A DNA stretch of 21,649 nucleotides from Burkholderiales bacterium (GTDB lineage Bacteria; Pseudomonadota; Gammaproteobacteria; Burkholderiales; Burkholderiaceae_C). Under the pieces are notes generated by a model that did not search any database, was not told the origin of the DNA, and saw only the letters and a list, made by a program, of their open reading frames with translations. The translations under genes and the position numbers were made by a program. Where the stretch lies: positions 1-21,649 of the forward strand of contig SXSX01000103.1 of assembly GCA_005793295.1 (NCBI GenBank), read 5' to 3'. Positions 1-6,934 of this stretch are shown piece after piece (the first letter of the stretch is position 1; each line of letters begins with the position of its first letter).

Positions 1-496
1 AAGGCTCGTCCATCAAAAGCACCGGTGGGTCGGCCGCGAGGGCGCGCGCCACACCCACGCGTTGCTGCTGACCGCCCGAGAGTTGGTTGGGGTAACGCCC
101 CAAAAACTGTCCTACGTCAAGTCCCACCATGTCCAGCAATTCGGCAGCGCGTGCGCGCGTGCGTGCCCTATCCCAGCCGAGCAGGCGCGGTACAACCCCG
201 ATATTTTCCTCTACCGTCATGTTTGGAAACAGCCCCACTTGCTGGATCACATAGCCGATGCTTCGGCGCAGCGCCACTGTGTCTATAGCTGCCGTGTCTT
301 GGTTGTCGATAAGTACACGTCCGCCGGTCGGGGTAATCAGCCGGTTGACCATGCGCATTGTGGTGGTCTTGCCGCAACCTGAGGGGCCGATGAGAACGCA
401 GATTTCGCCGCTGCCAATCGTCAGGCTGACGTCGTCAACAGCCGCATCTGTGCCGGGTGCACCGTAGACTTTGGACAGATTTTCCAGTGTGATCAT
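1..496 (-). CDS. Osmoprotectant-type ABC transporter ATP-binding protein (3' part missing)
   Basis: This is the N-terminal ~165 residues of an ABC ATPase that would power uptake of a small solute at the inner membrane; the gene runs off the left edge. Visible in order are Walker A (GPSGCGKT, about residues 38-45), a Q-loop in GYVIQQVGLFPNMTVEENI, the signature LSGGQQQR and Walker B (VLLMDEP). The Q-loop wording, with VIQQ followed by LFPNMTV, is typical of the OpuCA/ProV-like betaine/choline/carnitine group. The start ATG (494-496) overlaps the permease stop as ATGA, so the two genes are translationally coupled. The C-terminal part, where CBS domains of OpuCA would lie, is outside the window. 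ATPase identity is certain; substrate class is inferred from sequence style and neighbours. Confidence 0.93.
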   Translation of the reverse strand, partial: MITLENLSKVYGAPGTDAAVDDVSLTIGSGEICVLIGPSGCGKTTTMRMVNRLITPTGGRVLIDNQDTAAIDTVALRRSIGYVIQQVGLFPNMTVEENIGVVPRLLGWDRARTRARAAELLDMVGLDVGQFLGRYPNQLSGGQQQRVGVARALAADPPVLLMDEP

Positions 497-1155
497 GGAG
501 TGTCGAGTTGCGCCAGACCAAGTGGCGTCAGGCGTTTTTGCACCAGCCCTAGACCGAAGTCAGAGGCAATCGCCAGCAGACTCACGGCGATGGCGCCGGT
601 AAGCAATTGCCGAATGTCAGTCTGCGTGATACCACGGCTGATGAAGGTACCCAGCCCCCCGGCTCCAATATAGGCGGCAATGGCGGTAACGCCGATGTTC
701 ATCACGACCGCAACCCGCACGCCGGCCATGATGATTGGCATAGCGTTTGGCAACTCAACGCGCCACAGACGCTGTGAAGGGTTCATGCCCATGCCAATGG
801 CAGCATCCCTCAGCGCTGGGTCCAGCCCCACCAGAGCGGTGTAGGTGTTGCGCACGATCGGAACCATTGAATAGATGTACACGGCGATCACGGCAGGCAG
901 CCAGCCGATGCCCTGCCCAATGATAGAGAGCAGGGGAATCAGCATACCGAAAAGCGCAATCGAGGGCACGGTGATCATGATCGACCCGCCCGACAGCACT
1001 GCGGGGGCTAGGCGCGGACGGCGAGCGATGAAGACTCCAAGCGCCATCCCGCAAGCAATCGCCAACACAACCGCCACAACGACGATGGATAGGTGTTCCA
1101 TCGCCCGCATTCCAATCATCGGCAGGTTTTTGGCGATGTAGGCAAGTGTGTCCAT
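493..1155 (-). CDS. Osmoprotectant-type ABC transporter permease
   Basis: A 220-residue inner-membrane permease of the BPD_transp_1 family, in the size range of OpuCB/OpuCD/YehW-type subunits. About five to six hydrophobic segments are visible. The EAA loop that docks the ATPase is in the stretch ALRDAAIGMGMNPSQRLWRV, followed by the family-typical AYIGAGGLGTFISRG. I chose ATG at 1155 because AAGGAGG (1159-1165) lies three bases upstream; the frame stays open to 1242, but those residues look untranslated. It overlaps the ATPase gene by 4 bp. The substrate-binding protein and any second permease are not in the window and would lie beyond the left edge. With the betaine-type regulator and MttB-like gene nearby, a quaternary-amine substrate is a reasonable inference. 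Confidence 0.92.
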   Translation of the reverse strand: MDTLAYIAKNLPMIGMRAMEHLSIVVVAVVLAIACGMALGVFIARRPRLAPAVLSGGSIMITVPSIALFGMLIPLLSIIGQGIGWLPAVIAVYIYSMVPIVRNTYTALVGLDPALRDAAIGMGMNPSQRLWRVELPNAMPIIMAGVRVAVVMNIGVTAIAAYIGAGGLGTFISRGITQTDIRQLLTGAIAVSLLAIASDFGLGLVQKRLTPLGLAQLDTP

Positions 1156-1158
1156 GTG

Positions 1159-1165
1159 CCTCCTT
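1159..1165 (-). promoter_or_regulatory. Strong Shine-Dalgarno site deciding the permease start
   Basis: On the minus strand AAGGAGG is followed by CAC and the ATG at 1155. This is the strongest ribosome-binding site in the left part of the window. It fixes the permease start 87 bp inside the maximal open frame. Confidence 0.85.
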
Positions 1166-1338
1166 AGTATGATGCCGAAAGTGCACCATGACGCATTAAT
1201 ACTATGAGAGGCGCTCCCTTTAGATGACTCTAAAACGGACAAAAAATATGCGCAATGCGACGTCTATTTGAGGGCAGCGATATGCACTCAAAAGACCCGA
1301 TAAAGTAGCTCAGTAGCGCTGGAATAAGATCGAAATAC

Positions 1339-2355
1339 TCAGCCGATGTTGTCCGGACCAGTGCTGGGAGTGCGCCGCACATCACTAGGGCTGTGTCCGA
1401 AAGTTGCCCGAAACGACCGGGCAAAATGCGACCGATTGGCGAATCCGCACTGAAGCGCAATGTCCCCGATCGCATCGTCGGTTTGGGACAGCAGATCATT
1501 GGCGACGCGCAGACGCATGTCGATGTAGAACTGTTCCGGCGTGCGCGTCATTTCAGAAAGGAACAGTCGCTGCAACTGGCGCGTGGACAGCCCGGCAAGG
1601 GCAGCGACTTTAGCCAGCGCTAAGGGTGACTCAATTGATTGTTCCATGTAGCCTATCGCCTTGATCAGGCGCCGATCTCTTACGCCATACCGCCAGCGCA
1701 CTTCCATAGGTTGAGTTTCGCCAGAAAGGCGCGTACGGCTATGGATGAAGTTGTTAGCCACGCTAAGCGCCAGTGCCTGGCCGTGCTGAGCGCGGATCAA
1801 CGCAAGCATCATGTCCATGGCGGCGGTTCCGCCGCTGGACGTCCAGCGGTCACGGTCGATGCAGTACACCTCCCGCGTCGTCTGCACCTGCGGGCGGCAT
1901 TCTTGCAGCTCGCGCAAGCGGTCCCAGTGGCTTGTGCAGCGGTACCCGTCCAGCAGCCCAGCATGGGCTAGCACGATACTGCCGTGGCTCACCCCGCCAA
2001 TGGCTCTGCTGGACTGTGCGAGGCGTGACAAGCGCTCCAGTAACTGTGGCTGTAACAAGCGATCAAAGTCGAGGCTTGCGATCACAAGCGTCAGGTCAGA
2101 GGGTGGTACTGCGAGGTCGTGGTGGTCGGCTGCTAGACGAAATCCGCTGCTCGATATTAGGTCGCGTGAGTCTAAAGACACGACGGGCCAAGAATACAGG
2201 GTTGTTCCGGAAAGGAGGTTAGCGGCTCGCAGAGGCTCTGTGGCGGAGGCCAGCGACATCATAGAGAACGACGGGAACATCACCATGCTGACAACCGTGG
2301 GTACAGCGAATGTCGTGCCTAAGCCAGTGCTAGCGGTCGGAAGGGGCGTATTCAT
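1339..2355 (-). CDS. GlxA-family transcriptional regulator (DJ-1/PfpI-like domain + AraC HTH)
   Basis: A 338-residue cytoplasmic regulator. The N-terminal half is a DJ-1/PfpI (class I glutamine amidotransferase-like) sensor domain. Its elbow reads GGVSHGS, so the Cys of catalytic members is Ser (about residue 123), as expected for a non-catalytic ligand sensor. The C-terminal ~100 residues carry two helix-turn-helix units (VAALAGLSTRQLQRLF and IGDIALQCGFANRSHFARSF), the AraC/XylS signature. GbdR (glycine betaine) and CdhR (carnitine) share this architecture, and the neighbouring transporter and MttB-like genes fit such a role. The start is uncertain: ATG 2355 is chosen, ATG 2364 and GTG 2376 are in frame, and none has a clear Shine-Dalgarno. 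It is divergent from the methyltransferase gene, so local control is likely. Confidence 0.92.
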   Translation of the reverse strand: MNTPLPTASTGLGTTFAVPTVVSMVMFPSFSMMSLASATEPLRAANLLSGTTLYSWPVVSLDSRDLISSSGFRLAADHHDLAVPPSDLTLVIASLDFDRLLQPQLLERLSRLAQSSRAIGGVSHGSIVLAHAGLLDGYRCTSHWDRLRELQECRPQVQTTREVYCIDRDRWTSSGGTAAMDMMLALIRAQHGQALALSVANNFIHSRTRLSGETQPMEVRWRYGVRDRRLIKAIGYMEQSIESPLALAKVAALAGLSTRQLQRLFLSEMTRTPEQFYIDMRLRVANDLLSQTDDAIGDIALQCGFANRSHFARSFRATFGHSPSDVRRTPSTGPDNIG

Positions 2356-2362
2356 GGATGGC

Positions 2363-2392
2363 ATTATAGAAAACACATTCGTCCGATGTCGT
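2363..2392 (-). promoter_or_regulatory. Candidate promoter of the GlxA-type regulator
   Basis: The minus strand has a perfect TATAAT (2368-2363) and, 18 bp upstream, ACGACA (2392-2387), which matches TTGACA at four of six positions. The expected transcription start is near 2356, at the ATG at 2355, so the mRNA may be leaderless. Assigned from sequence only. Confidence 0.5.
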
Positions 2393-2413
2393 ATGGCGCA
2401 TAGTATTCGTCCG
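2377..2413. repeat. 9-bp direct repeat in the divergent promoter region (candidate operator)
   Basis: ATTCGTCCG occurs at 2377-2385 and again at 2405-2413, with start points 28 bp apart. The first copy lies between the candidate -35 and -10 of the regulator gene; both are upstream of the methyltransferase gene. AraC-type regulators commonly bind direct repeats, so this may be the site of the adjacent regulator. A related TTTGTCCGTTT lies on the minus strand at 1243-1233, upstream of the permease, against TTCGTCCGTTT at 2406-2416. Confidence 0.45.
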
Positions 2414-2543
2414 TTTGCGAGTTACCTACTGTGATGGCTATGCCTAGGATGGCGAATAGAGTCCTCATGCGACGGAACGGCAGTGCCGGAACCTGCATGC
2501 AGAAGTTCTGCAAGCCTACGAAACATGAAGAAAGAATGCTGCG

Positions 2544-4079
2544 ATGGAACACACACGACGACGCGAAGGTGGAAGAGCTCGGCGTTCCGGTAACGCGCCG
2601 CTGCCGCAATTACCTTGGCAATCGGTGGTCAACCCATATCCGCCCATGGAGCTGTTGTCGGTAGATCAGATCGAATCGATTCACCTCACGTCTCTGCGTA
2701 TCCTGGAAGAGCTCGGGGTCGAAGTGATGTCGCCGAGAGCATTGGAAATTTTCAAGACTGCCGGGGCCGACGTGGACTTCAAGACCATGAACGTGCGGCT
2801 GGACCGCGCGTTGGTGGAGAAGGGTCTGCGCACTGCGCCATCCACTTTCACCCTTAATTCGCGCAACCCTCAGAAGCAACTCACCATCGGCGGCAACCAC
2901 CTCAACTTCGGTCTGGTGGCAGGCCCGCCAAACGTGCATGACCGCGTGCGCGGACGACGCCCCGGGAACTATGCCGACTATTGTGATTTCATCCGGCTCG
3001 CGCACCACTTCAATGCGATCCACCTGATCGGCAACCAGGTTTGCGCGCCTGTGGAGCTTGCGGCTAACTCCCGGCACCTGGACACCTACTTCGCCAACCT
3101 TGCGTATTCCGACCTCTCGTACCATTGCACGGCGATCGGAACCGGCAGGGCAATGGATGGCATTCGGATGATGGCAATCGCGCGCGGCATATCACTCGAG
3201 GCGATGGCGAAGTCACCTGGGGTCATCACCATCATCTCGGTGAATAGCCCACGCCGTTTCGACGACAGCATGTCCGATGGGCTTATAGCTATGGCCGAGC
3301 ATGGCCAGCCGGTGGTGATAACACCATTCACGTTGATGGGCGCAATGGCGCCAGTCACACTGGCGGCAGCCCTAGCGCAGCAGAACGCAGAGGCTTTGCT
3401 GGGTGTGGTGCTGACACAATTGATTAGGCCAGGCACCCCAGTGATGTACGGATCTTTCACATCGAACGTAGACATGCGCAGTGGCGCACCAGCCTTCGGC
3501 ACACCCGAGAACACCAAGGCAAATATCGCCAGTGGGCAATTGGCGCGGCGTTACGGCCTACCCTATCGCACGTCGAACGCTAACGCATCCAATGCGGCGG
3601 ATGCACAGGCGGTGTACGAAACTGAAATGTCCCTTTGGGGCGCGGTTCTTGGTCACGGCAACCTGATCTACCACGCGGCGGGCTGGTTGGAAGGGGGGCT
3701 CACCGCGTCGTTCGAGAAGCTGGTGCTGGACGTGGAGATGTTGCAGCACATGATGGAATTCCTTAAACCCATTGAAGTGAACGAAGAAGAGTTGGGTTTT
3801 GAGGCGATCAAAGGCGTGCCCACCGGCGGGCACTTCTTTGCCTCGGAGCACACCATGGCCCGCTATGAACGTGCCTTCTACCAGCCGCTCGTATCCAACT
3901 GGCAGAACTACGAAGGCTGGCAGGTCGGCGGCGGCAAGGATGCCACCGAGCGGGCTACGGCCGTTTGGCAGCGTGCGCTTGAGGAGTACCAGGAACCTGC
4001 AATGGATGCCGCGGTTCGCGAGGAACTGACGGCTTATGTCGACAAACGGAGGATCGACATTGGAACTGGGGACCCCTGA
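2544..4079 (+). CDS. MttB-superfamily (trimethylamine methyltransferase-like) protein, non-pyrrolysine
   Basis: A 511-residue cytoplasmic protein of the MttB superfamily (COG5598). Characterised non-pyrrolysine members such as MtgB transfer a methyl group from a quaternary amine to a corrinoid protein. The basic N-terminus (RRREGGRARR) followed by LSVDQIESIH is typical of this family and supports the start at 2544. Other family-like stretches are NANASNAADAQAVYE (about 345-359), LIYHAAGWLEGGLTASFEKL (374-393) and GGHFFASEHTMARYERAFY (428-446). The frame has no internal TAG, so no pyrrolysine is used. The Shine-Dalgarno is weak (AAGAAAG, ~10 bases upstream). No corrinoid protein, corrinoid:folate methyltransferase or reactivase gene is visible here. 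The substrate (betaine, carnitine, proline betaine or other) is unknown. Confidence 0.9.
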   Translation: MEHTRRREGGRARRSGNAPLPQLPWQSVVNPYPPMELLSVDQIESIHLTSLRILEELGVEVMSPRALEIFKTAGADVDFKTMNVRLDRALVEKGLRTAPSTFTLNSRNPQKQLTIGGNHLNFGLVAGPPNVHDRVRGRRPGNYADYCDFIRLAHHFNAIHLIGNQVCAPVELAANSRHLDTYFANLAYSDLSYHCTAIGTGRAMDGIRMMAIARGISLEAMAKSPGVITIISVNSPRRFDDSMSDGLIAMAEHGQPVVITPFTLMGAMAPVTLAAALAQQNAEALLGVVLTQLIRPGTPVMYGSFTSNVDMRSGAPAFGTPENTKANIASGQLARRYGLPYRTSNANASNAADAQAVYETEMSLWGAVLGHGNLIYHAAGWLEGGLTASFEKLVLDVEMLQHMMEFLKPIEVNEEELGFEAIKGVPTGGHFFASEHTMARYERAFYQPLVSNWQNYEGWQVGGGKDATERATAVWQRALEEYQEPAMDAAVREELTAYVDKRRIDIGTGDP

Positions 4080-4192
4080 TCCATGATTGATGCGCGGAGC
4101 AGGACTTCACCCCTCGGGACGCCGATGGAAATCCTCGATCCAGGTTGCCATACATGTGGCCGAGCGACGAGGGAGCGCTAGAGGTTCGAAAC

Positions 4193-4202
4193 AGGTATAC
4201 CT
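4193..4202. promoter_or_regulatory. Perfect 10-bp palindrome at the MmgE/PrpD gene start
   Basis: AGGTATACCT lies two bases before the ATG at 4205. Its first AGG is also the only plausible Shine-Dalgarno core for that start, nine bases from the ATG. It could be a protein-binding site or a small hairpin affecting initiation. At this length chance cannot be excluded. Confidence 0.25.
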
Positions 4203-4204
4203 AC

Positions 4205-5533
4205 ATGCTTTCAATTGTCGACTTTGTAAGAACATTCACCTGGAGCGCTGTGCCTGCCGACGTGCAGCATATCGCTCGTCGATGTTTCCTCGACCTGGCT
4301 GGAGGTGCGGCGGCGGGGTTTTCAACATTGAATGGGATGATAGTCAGAGAGCATGCTGCGATCGAGAATGGCCCGGGGCGCTATGGCGCCCGATTGATGA
4401 TGGACGGACGACGCACATCTCTTTCGGCCGCCGCCATGGCTGGGGCAGCGAACATTGATGCTTTCAATTCCCATGACGGCCTGCGTATCACCAAGGGGCA
4501 TGCCGGCTGTGCCATCTTGCCCTCCCTTCTCGCTTTCGAGGACGAAAGAGCAACGTCCCCCGATATTGCCGAATTGATGATGCGTTTTGTAGTCGGCTAC
4601 GAAGTCTCGTTAAGAGCTGGCATCGCACAGAAGGATTTCGCGGAGAGTTATCTGGGCTCTGGCTCATGGAACGGGATCGGCGTAGCTGCGCTTGGCGCAC
4701 GGGCACTTGCGCTGGATGCAGAACGCACACTCCACGCGCTCGGCGCGGCGGACTTTTATGCCCCACGTTGTCCTATGGGATGCTTGGTCGAACATCCAAC
4801 AATGCTCAAGGATGGCGCGACATTTGGCGCGCATACAGGCGTTACCGCGGTACTTCTGGCAGCTGCCGGATTCACTGGCGCCCCGTCCGAACTTGTGTTG
4901 AATGCGCCTGTAGTCTGGATGGACCTCGGCAGTCGGTGGTTCATGCGGGAGCTCTACTTCAAGCCATGGCCAATTGTCCGATGGAGCCAACCTGCGGTGG
5001 CTGCGGCTTCCTCGCTCTTGGGTGCCATTGCTGGCAGATCCATCGAAGCTATCACCATCGAAACGTTCGGTGCCGCGGCAAGGCTGGCGGCGGAGCCGCC
5101 CGTGACCACCGAGCAGGCGCAATACTCCCTTGTATTTCCCGTTGCGGCCGTACTCGCCACAGGTGAAATCAACGCTTCAACAATCACATCAGGCCTTGGT
5201 GACCAGGCTACGCTTGGACTCATGCAGCGGACTTCAGTCCGAATTGATCCGGCTCTTGACGCTGAATTTCCGGCTCGCCGGCGAGCCGCAATCACAGTCC
5301 AGCTGTTCGATGGAGAAATATTGAAGGCCGGGCCGCAAGAAGCTCCGGGCGAACCGGACGCGCCGCTCACGGACTCCGAGCTACACCGAAAATTTTGGGA
5401 TAGCGCTCGTCCACTGCTTGGTATTGCTGGTACAGAACGGGCCCTTGACCTGATCTGGAACGCGTTGCCATCTGACCCGGTCCGCCCCTTGCTGGATGCG
5501 TTACTCGGCCCCGCACCTGCCCGCATCAGCTAG
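4205..5533 (+). CDS. MmgE/PrpD family protein
   Basis: A 442-residue member of the MmgE/PrpD fold, which includes 2-methylcitrate dehydratase, cis-aconitate decarboxylase and many uncharacterised (de)hydratase-like proteins. The start LSIVDFVRTFTWSAVPADV and the following ARRCFLDLAGGAAAG are typical of the N-terminus. The His-rich signature region reads FNSHDGLRITKGHAG (about 87-101). ATG 4205 is chosen because family homology begins there; the frame extends to TTG 4145 and ATG 4154 without recognisable sequence. The gene follows the MttB-like gene by 125 bp on the same strand, so co-transcription is likely. The reaction is unknown; a hydratase, dehydratase or decarboxylase step on an acid derived from the methylated amine is possible but unproven. 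Confidence 0.88.
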   Translation: MLSIVDFVRTFTWSAVPADVQHIARRCFLDLAGGAAAGFSTLNGMIVREHAAIENGPGRYGARLMMDGRRTSLSAAAMAGAANIDAFNSHDGLRITKGHAGCAILPSLLAFEDERATSPDIAELMMRFVVGYEVSLRAGIAQKDFAESYLGSGSWNGIGVAALGARALALDAERTLHALGAADFYAPRCPMGCLVEHPTMLKDGATFGAHTGVTAVLLAAAGFTGAPSELVLNAPVVWMDLGSRWFMRELYFKPWPIVRWSQPAVAAASSLLGAIAGRSIEAITIETFGAAARLAAEPPVTTEQAQYSLVFPVAAVLATGEINASTITSGLGDQATLGLMQRTSVRIDPALDAEFPARRRAAITVQLFDGEILKAGPQEAPGEPDAPLTDSELHRKFWDSARPLLGIAGTERALDLIWNALPSDPVRPLLDALLGPAPARIS

Positions 5534-5805
5534 CCTGATCCTCCAGCGAGCGTATTCCAAAGCCAAATGATGTTGAATTTTCCAACGTTAGATGTCTAAG
5601 TAAATAGGTCCAAATTCATTCTGAGTTTGATGTTAGGGGAAGAAAACTGAACATCCGCGTTTCGAAGATGGGAAAGATCGTTCACATGATTATGCGCAAC
5701 TCTACCTGGCTGGGCCGTCATCAGGTTCACGCCGTCATGCACGGCCAAGCCCAGCTGCGTGCGTCAAGGTCTGTGCTATGTGGGCTTCTCGCAGGGCTAA
5801 TGAAG
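5534..5805. other. 272-bp gene-poor gap between convergent genes
   Basis: The stretch separates the accessory block from core genes and contains no convincing gene. It is locally AT-rich (about 5560-5660). It contains GGCCGT (5713-5718) and ACGGCC (5741-5746) as a 6-bp inverted repeat, and an 8-bp direct repeat GCCGTCAT (5714-5721, 5731-5738). A plus-strand frame from 5668 runs into the end of the asparaginase gene and has no recognisable protein character. It may be a degraded remnant at a junction, but I recognise no transposase or terminal repeat. Confidence 0.4.
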
Positions 5806-6813
5806 TTAAATCGTTTGCAGTTTAAAAAGTGGCGTGCGTGCGCCCACTTGCGTGCCTCTGGCGTTGTGCAAGGTGCTGGCCCGCCAAGGGGCTAATAGGC
5901 TCCGTTGTGCAGCGTCTAGCCAGCCGAGTTGGTCTAGCACTTCTACGCTGGCAGCGAACAAGGCGGGCTTGTTCGCGTCGATGATTTTGATGGCAAAGGC
6001 TTCGCCCCGGCTTTTACTAGCCACCACTTGCACACCATCTGCGCCGATTTTGCTGACCCAGTCGCCGCGCCCCGCCTGCATAAAAGCCAAGTCATTGCGG
6101 CCCGTGCCGCTGACCCATTCGGGGCAGTCTGTCATGGCCGTGGTCAGTTGCGCAAAGCTTGCACCGAATTGCGCATCGGCCTCGCCACTGGCCAGACGGG
6201 CGTAACCGTAGGCCAATTTGGAAAGTGGAATGGCGTAATTCGGTGCCGAGCAGCCATCGATGCCCATTTTTAAATCTTCCACCTCCATACCTACGGTCTG
6301 TGCCACCGCCTCCCGAATGGCTTGTTGCAAAGGGTGGTGCGGCTCGGTGTAATCGTCCAAAGACCAGCCTTGTTGGACGCAATGGGCCAGAAACCCGGCG
6401 TGCTTGCCGCTGCAATTGTGGTGGCGCTCATCAAACTTGAGGTCGGCAGGCGGCTGTTGATCCATCAAGGTAAACAGTCCAGGCACGTGGCAGCCACAAC
6501 GCAAGGCGCGGTAGTTAAGACCCACCTTGTCCAACATGGACTCGGCGGCGCGCACATGCATTTCTTCACCGTTGTGGCTGGCGCATAACATGGCCACTTC
6601 GGCTTGAGAAAAACCTGCGCGTTCAGGGCCTCGGGCGTTGACAAAGGGCAGGGCTTGCAATGCTTTCAAGGTAGAGCGGGTATAGGTCCACCAATGCGGA
6701 TCGCCCACCTGAGCCAGAAGTTTGCCGTGCCGATTGACCACGGCAATGGCACCAAAATGCAGGCACTCGGTTAAGCCTGCGCGGCTGAGTTCAATTAACG
6801 GAGCAAATTGCAT
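5806..6813 (-). CDS. Asparaginase II family protein (L-asparaginase, R. etli type)
   Basis: A 335-residue cytoplasmic protein of the asparaginase II family (PF06089), expected to hydrolyse L-asparagine to aspartate and ammonia. It is unrelated to the E. coli AnsA/AnsB fold. The strongest markers are SxxK in TRSTLKALQALP (Ser47, Lys50) and HHNCSGKHAGF (Cys134), which correspond to the Ser48-Lys51 pair and Cys135 of the Rhizobium etli enzyme as I recall them. Further conserved stretches are GIDGCSAPNYAIPL and SKIGADGV. Length is normal for the family. The start at 6813 is preceded by AAGGGTGAG, a good ribosome-binding site. It lies downstream of purM on the same strand with a 116-bp gap, so a separate promoter is likely. 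Identity of the family is secure; activity is inferred. Confidence 0.92.
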   Translation of the reverse strand: MQFAPLIELSRAGLTECLHFGAIAVVNRHGKLLAQVGDPHWWTYTRSTLKALQALPFVNARGPERAGFSQAEVAMLCASHNGEEMHVRAAESMLDKVGLNYRALRCGCHVPGLFTLMDQQPPADLKFDERHHNCSGKHAGFLAHCVQQGWSLDDYTEPHHPLQQAIREAVAQTVGMEVEDLKMGIDGCSAPNYAIPLSKLAYGYARLASGEADAQFGASFAQLTTAMTDCPEWVSGTGRNDLAFMQAGRGDWVSKIGADGVQVVASKSRGEAFAIKIIDANKPALFAASVEVLDQLGWLDAAQRSLLAPWRASTLHNARGTQVGARTPLFKLQTI

Positions 6814-6906
6814 CGCTCACCCTTATTTTTCAAAGATTTATGTAAGACCAAAGAGGTCCATGCCAATGCTCGAGGATACTCCGCGCTAGCTTGGCTTTTC
6901 GGTCTT

Positions 6907-6934
6907 GGCTCGAACCTGGGACCTACTGATTAAG
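6907..6934 (-). other. tRNA-like fragment (anticodon loop to T-loop) overlapping the purM stop
   Basis: Read on the minus strand, the 28 nt fit standard tRNA numbering 34-61: CTT AA, TCAGT, variable loop AGGTC, CCAGG, T-loop TTCGAGC, C61. All the expected invariant positions of that part (C48, G53, T54, T55, C56, A58, C61) are right. The fit breaks on both sides: position 33 is G not T, and the bases after 61 cannot pair with the CCAGG strand. It is therefore not a functional tRNA. Identity could be Lys (CTT) or a Thr-like species. The purM stop TAA (6930-6932) lies inside it. Confidence 0.5.

Noticed and set aside
168..377. Short frames on both strands within 25-467
   Set aside because: They are out of frame with the continuous ABC ATPase that contains Walker A, signature and Walker B motifs.
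1156..1242. Longer N-terminus of the permease (start at 1242)
   Set aside because: The AAGGAGG site points to ATG 1155, and the extra 29 residues have no permease character.
2544..4079. Pyrrolysine (in-frame TAG) in the MttB-like gene
   Set aside because: The frame is continuous without any TAG and covers the full family length, so this is the non-pyrrolysine type.
4083..4187. 34-residue frame between the MttB-like and MmgE/PrpD genes, with a CHTC motif
   Set aside because: Too short, no ribosome-binding site, and no similarity that I recognise.
5668..5895. 75-residue plus-strand frame in the gap after the MmgE/PrpD gene
   Set aside because: Its second half is antisense to the asparaginase gene, it resembles no family I know, and it has no clear ribosome-binding site.
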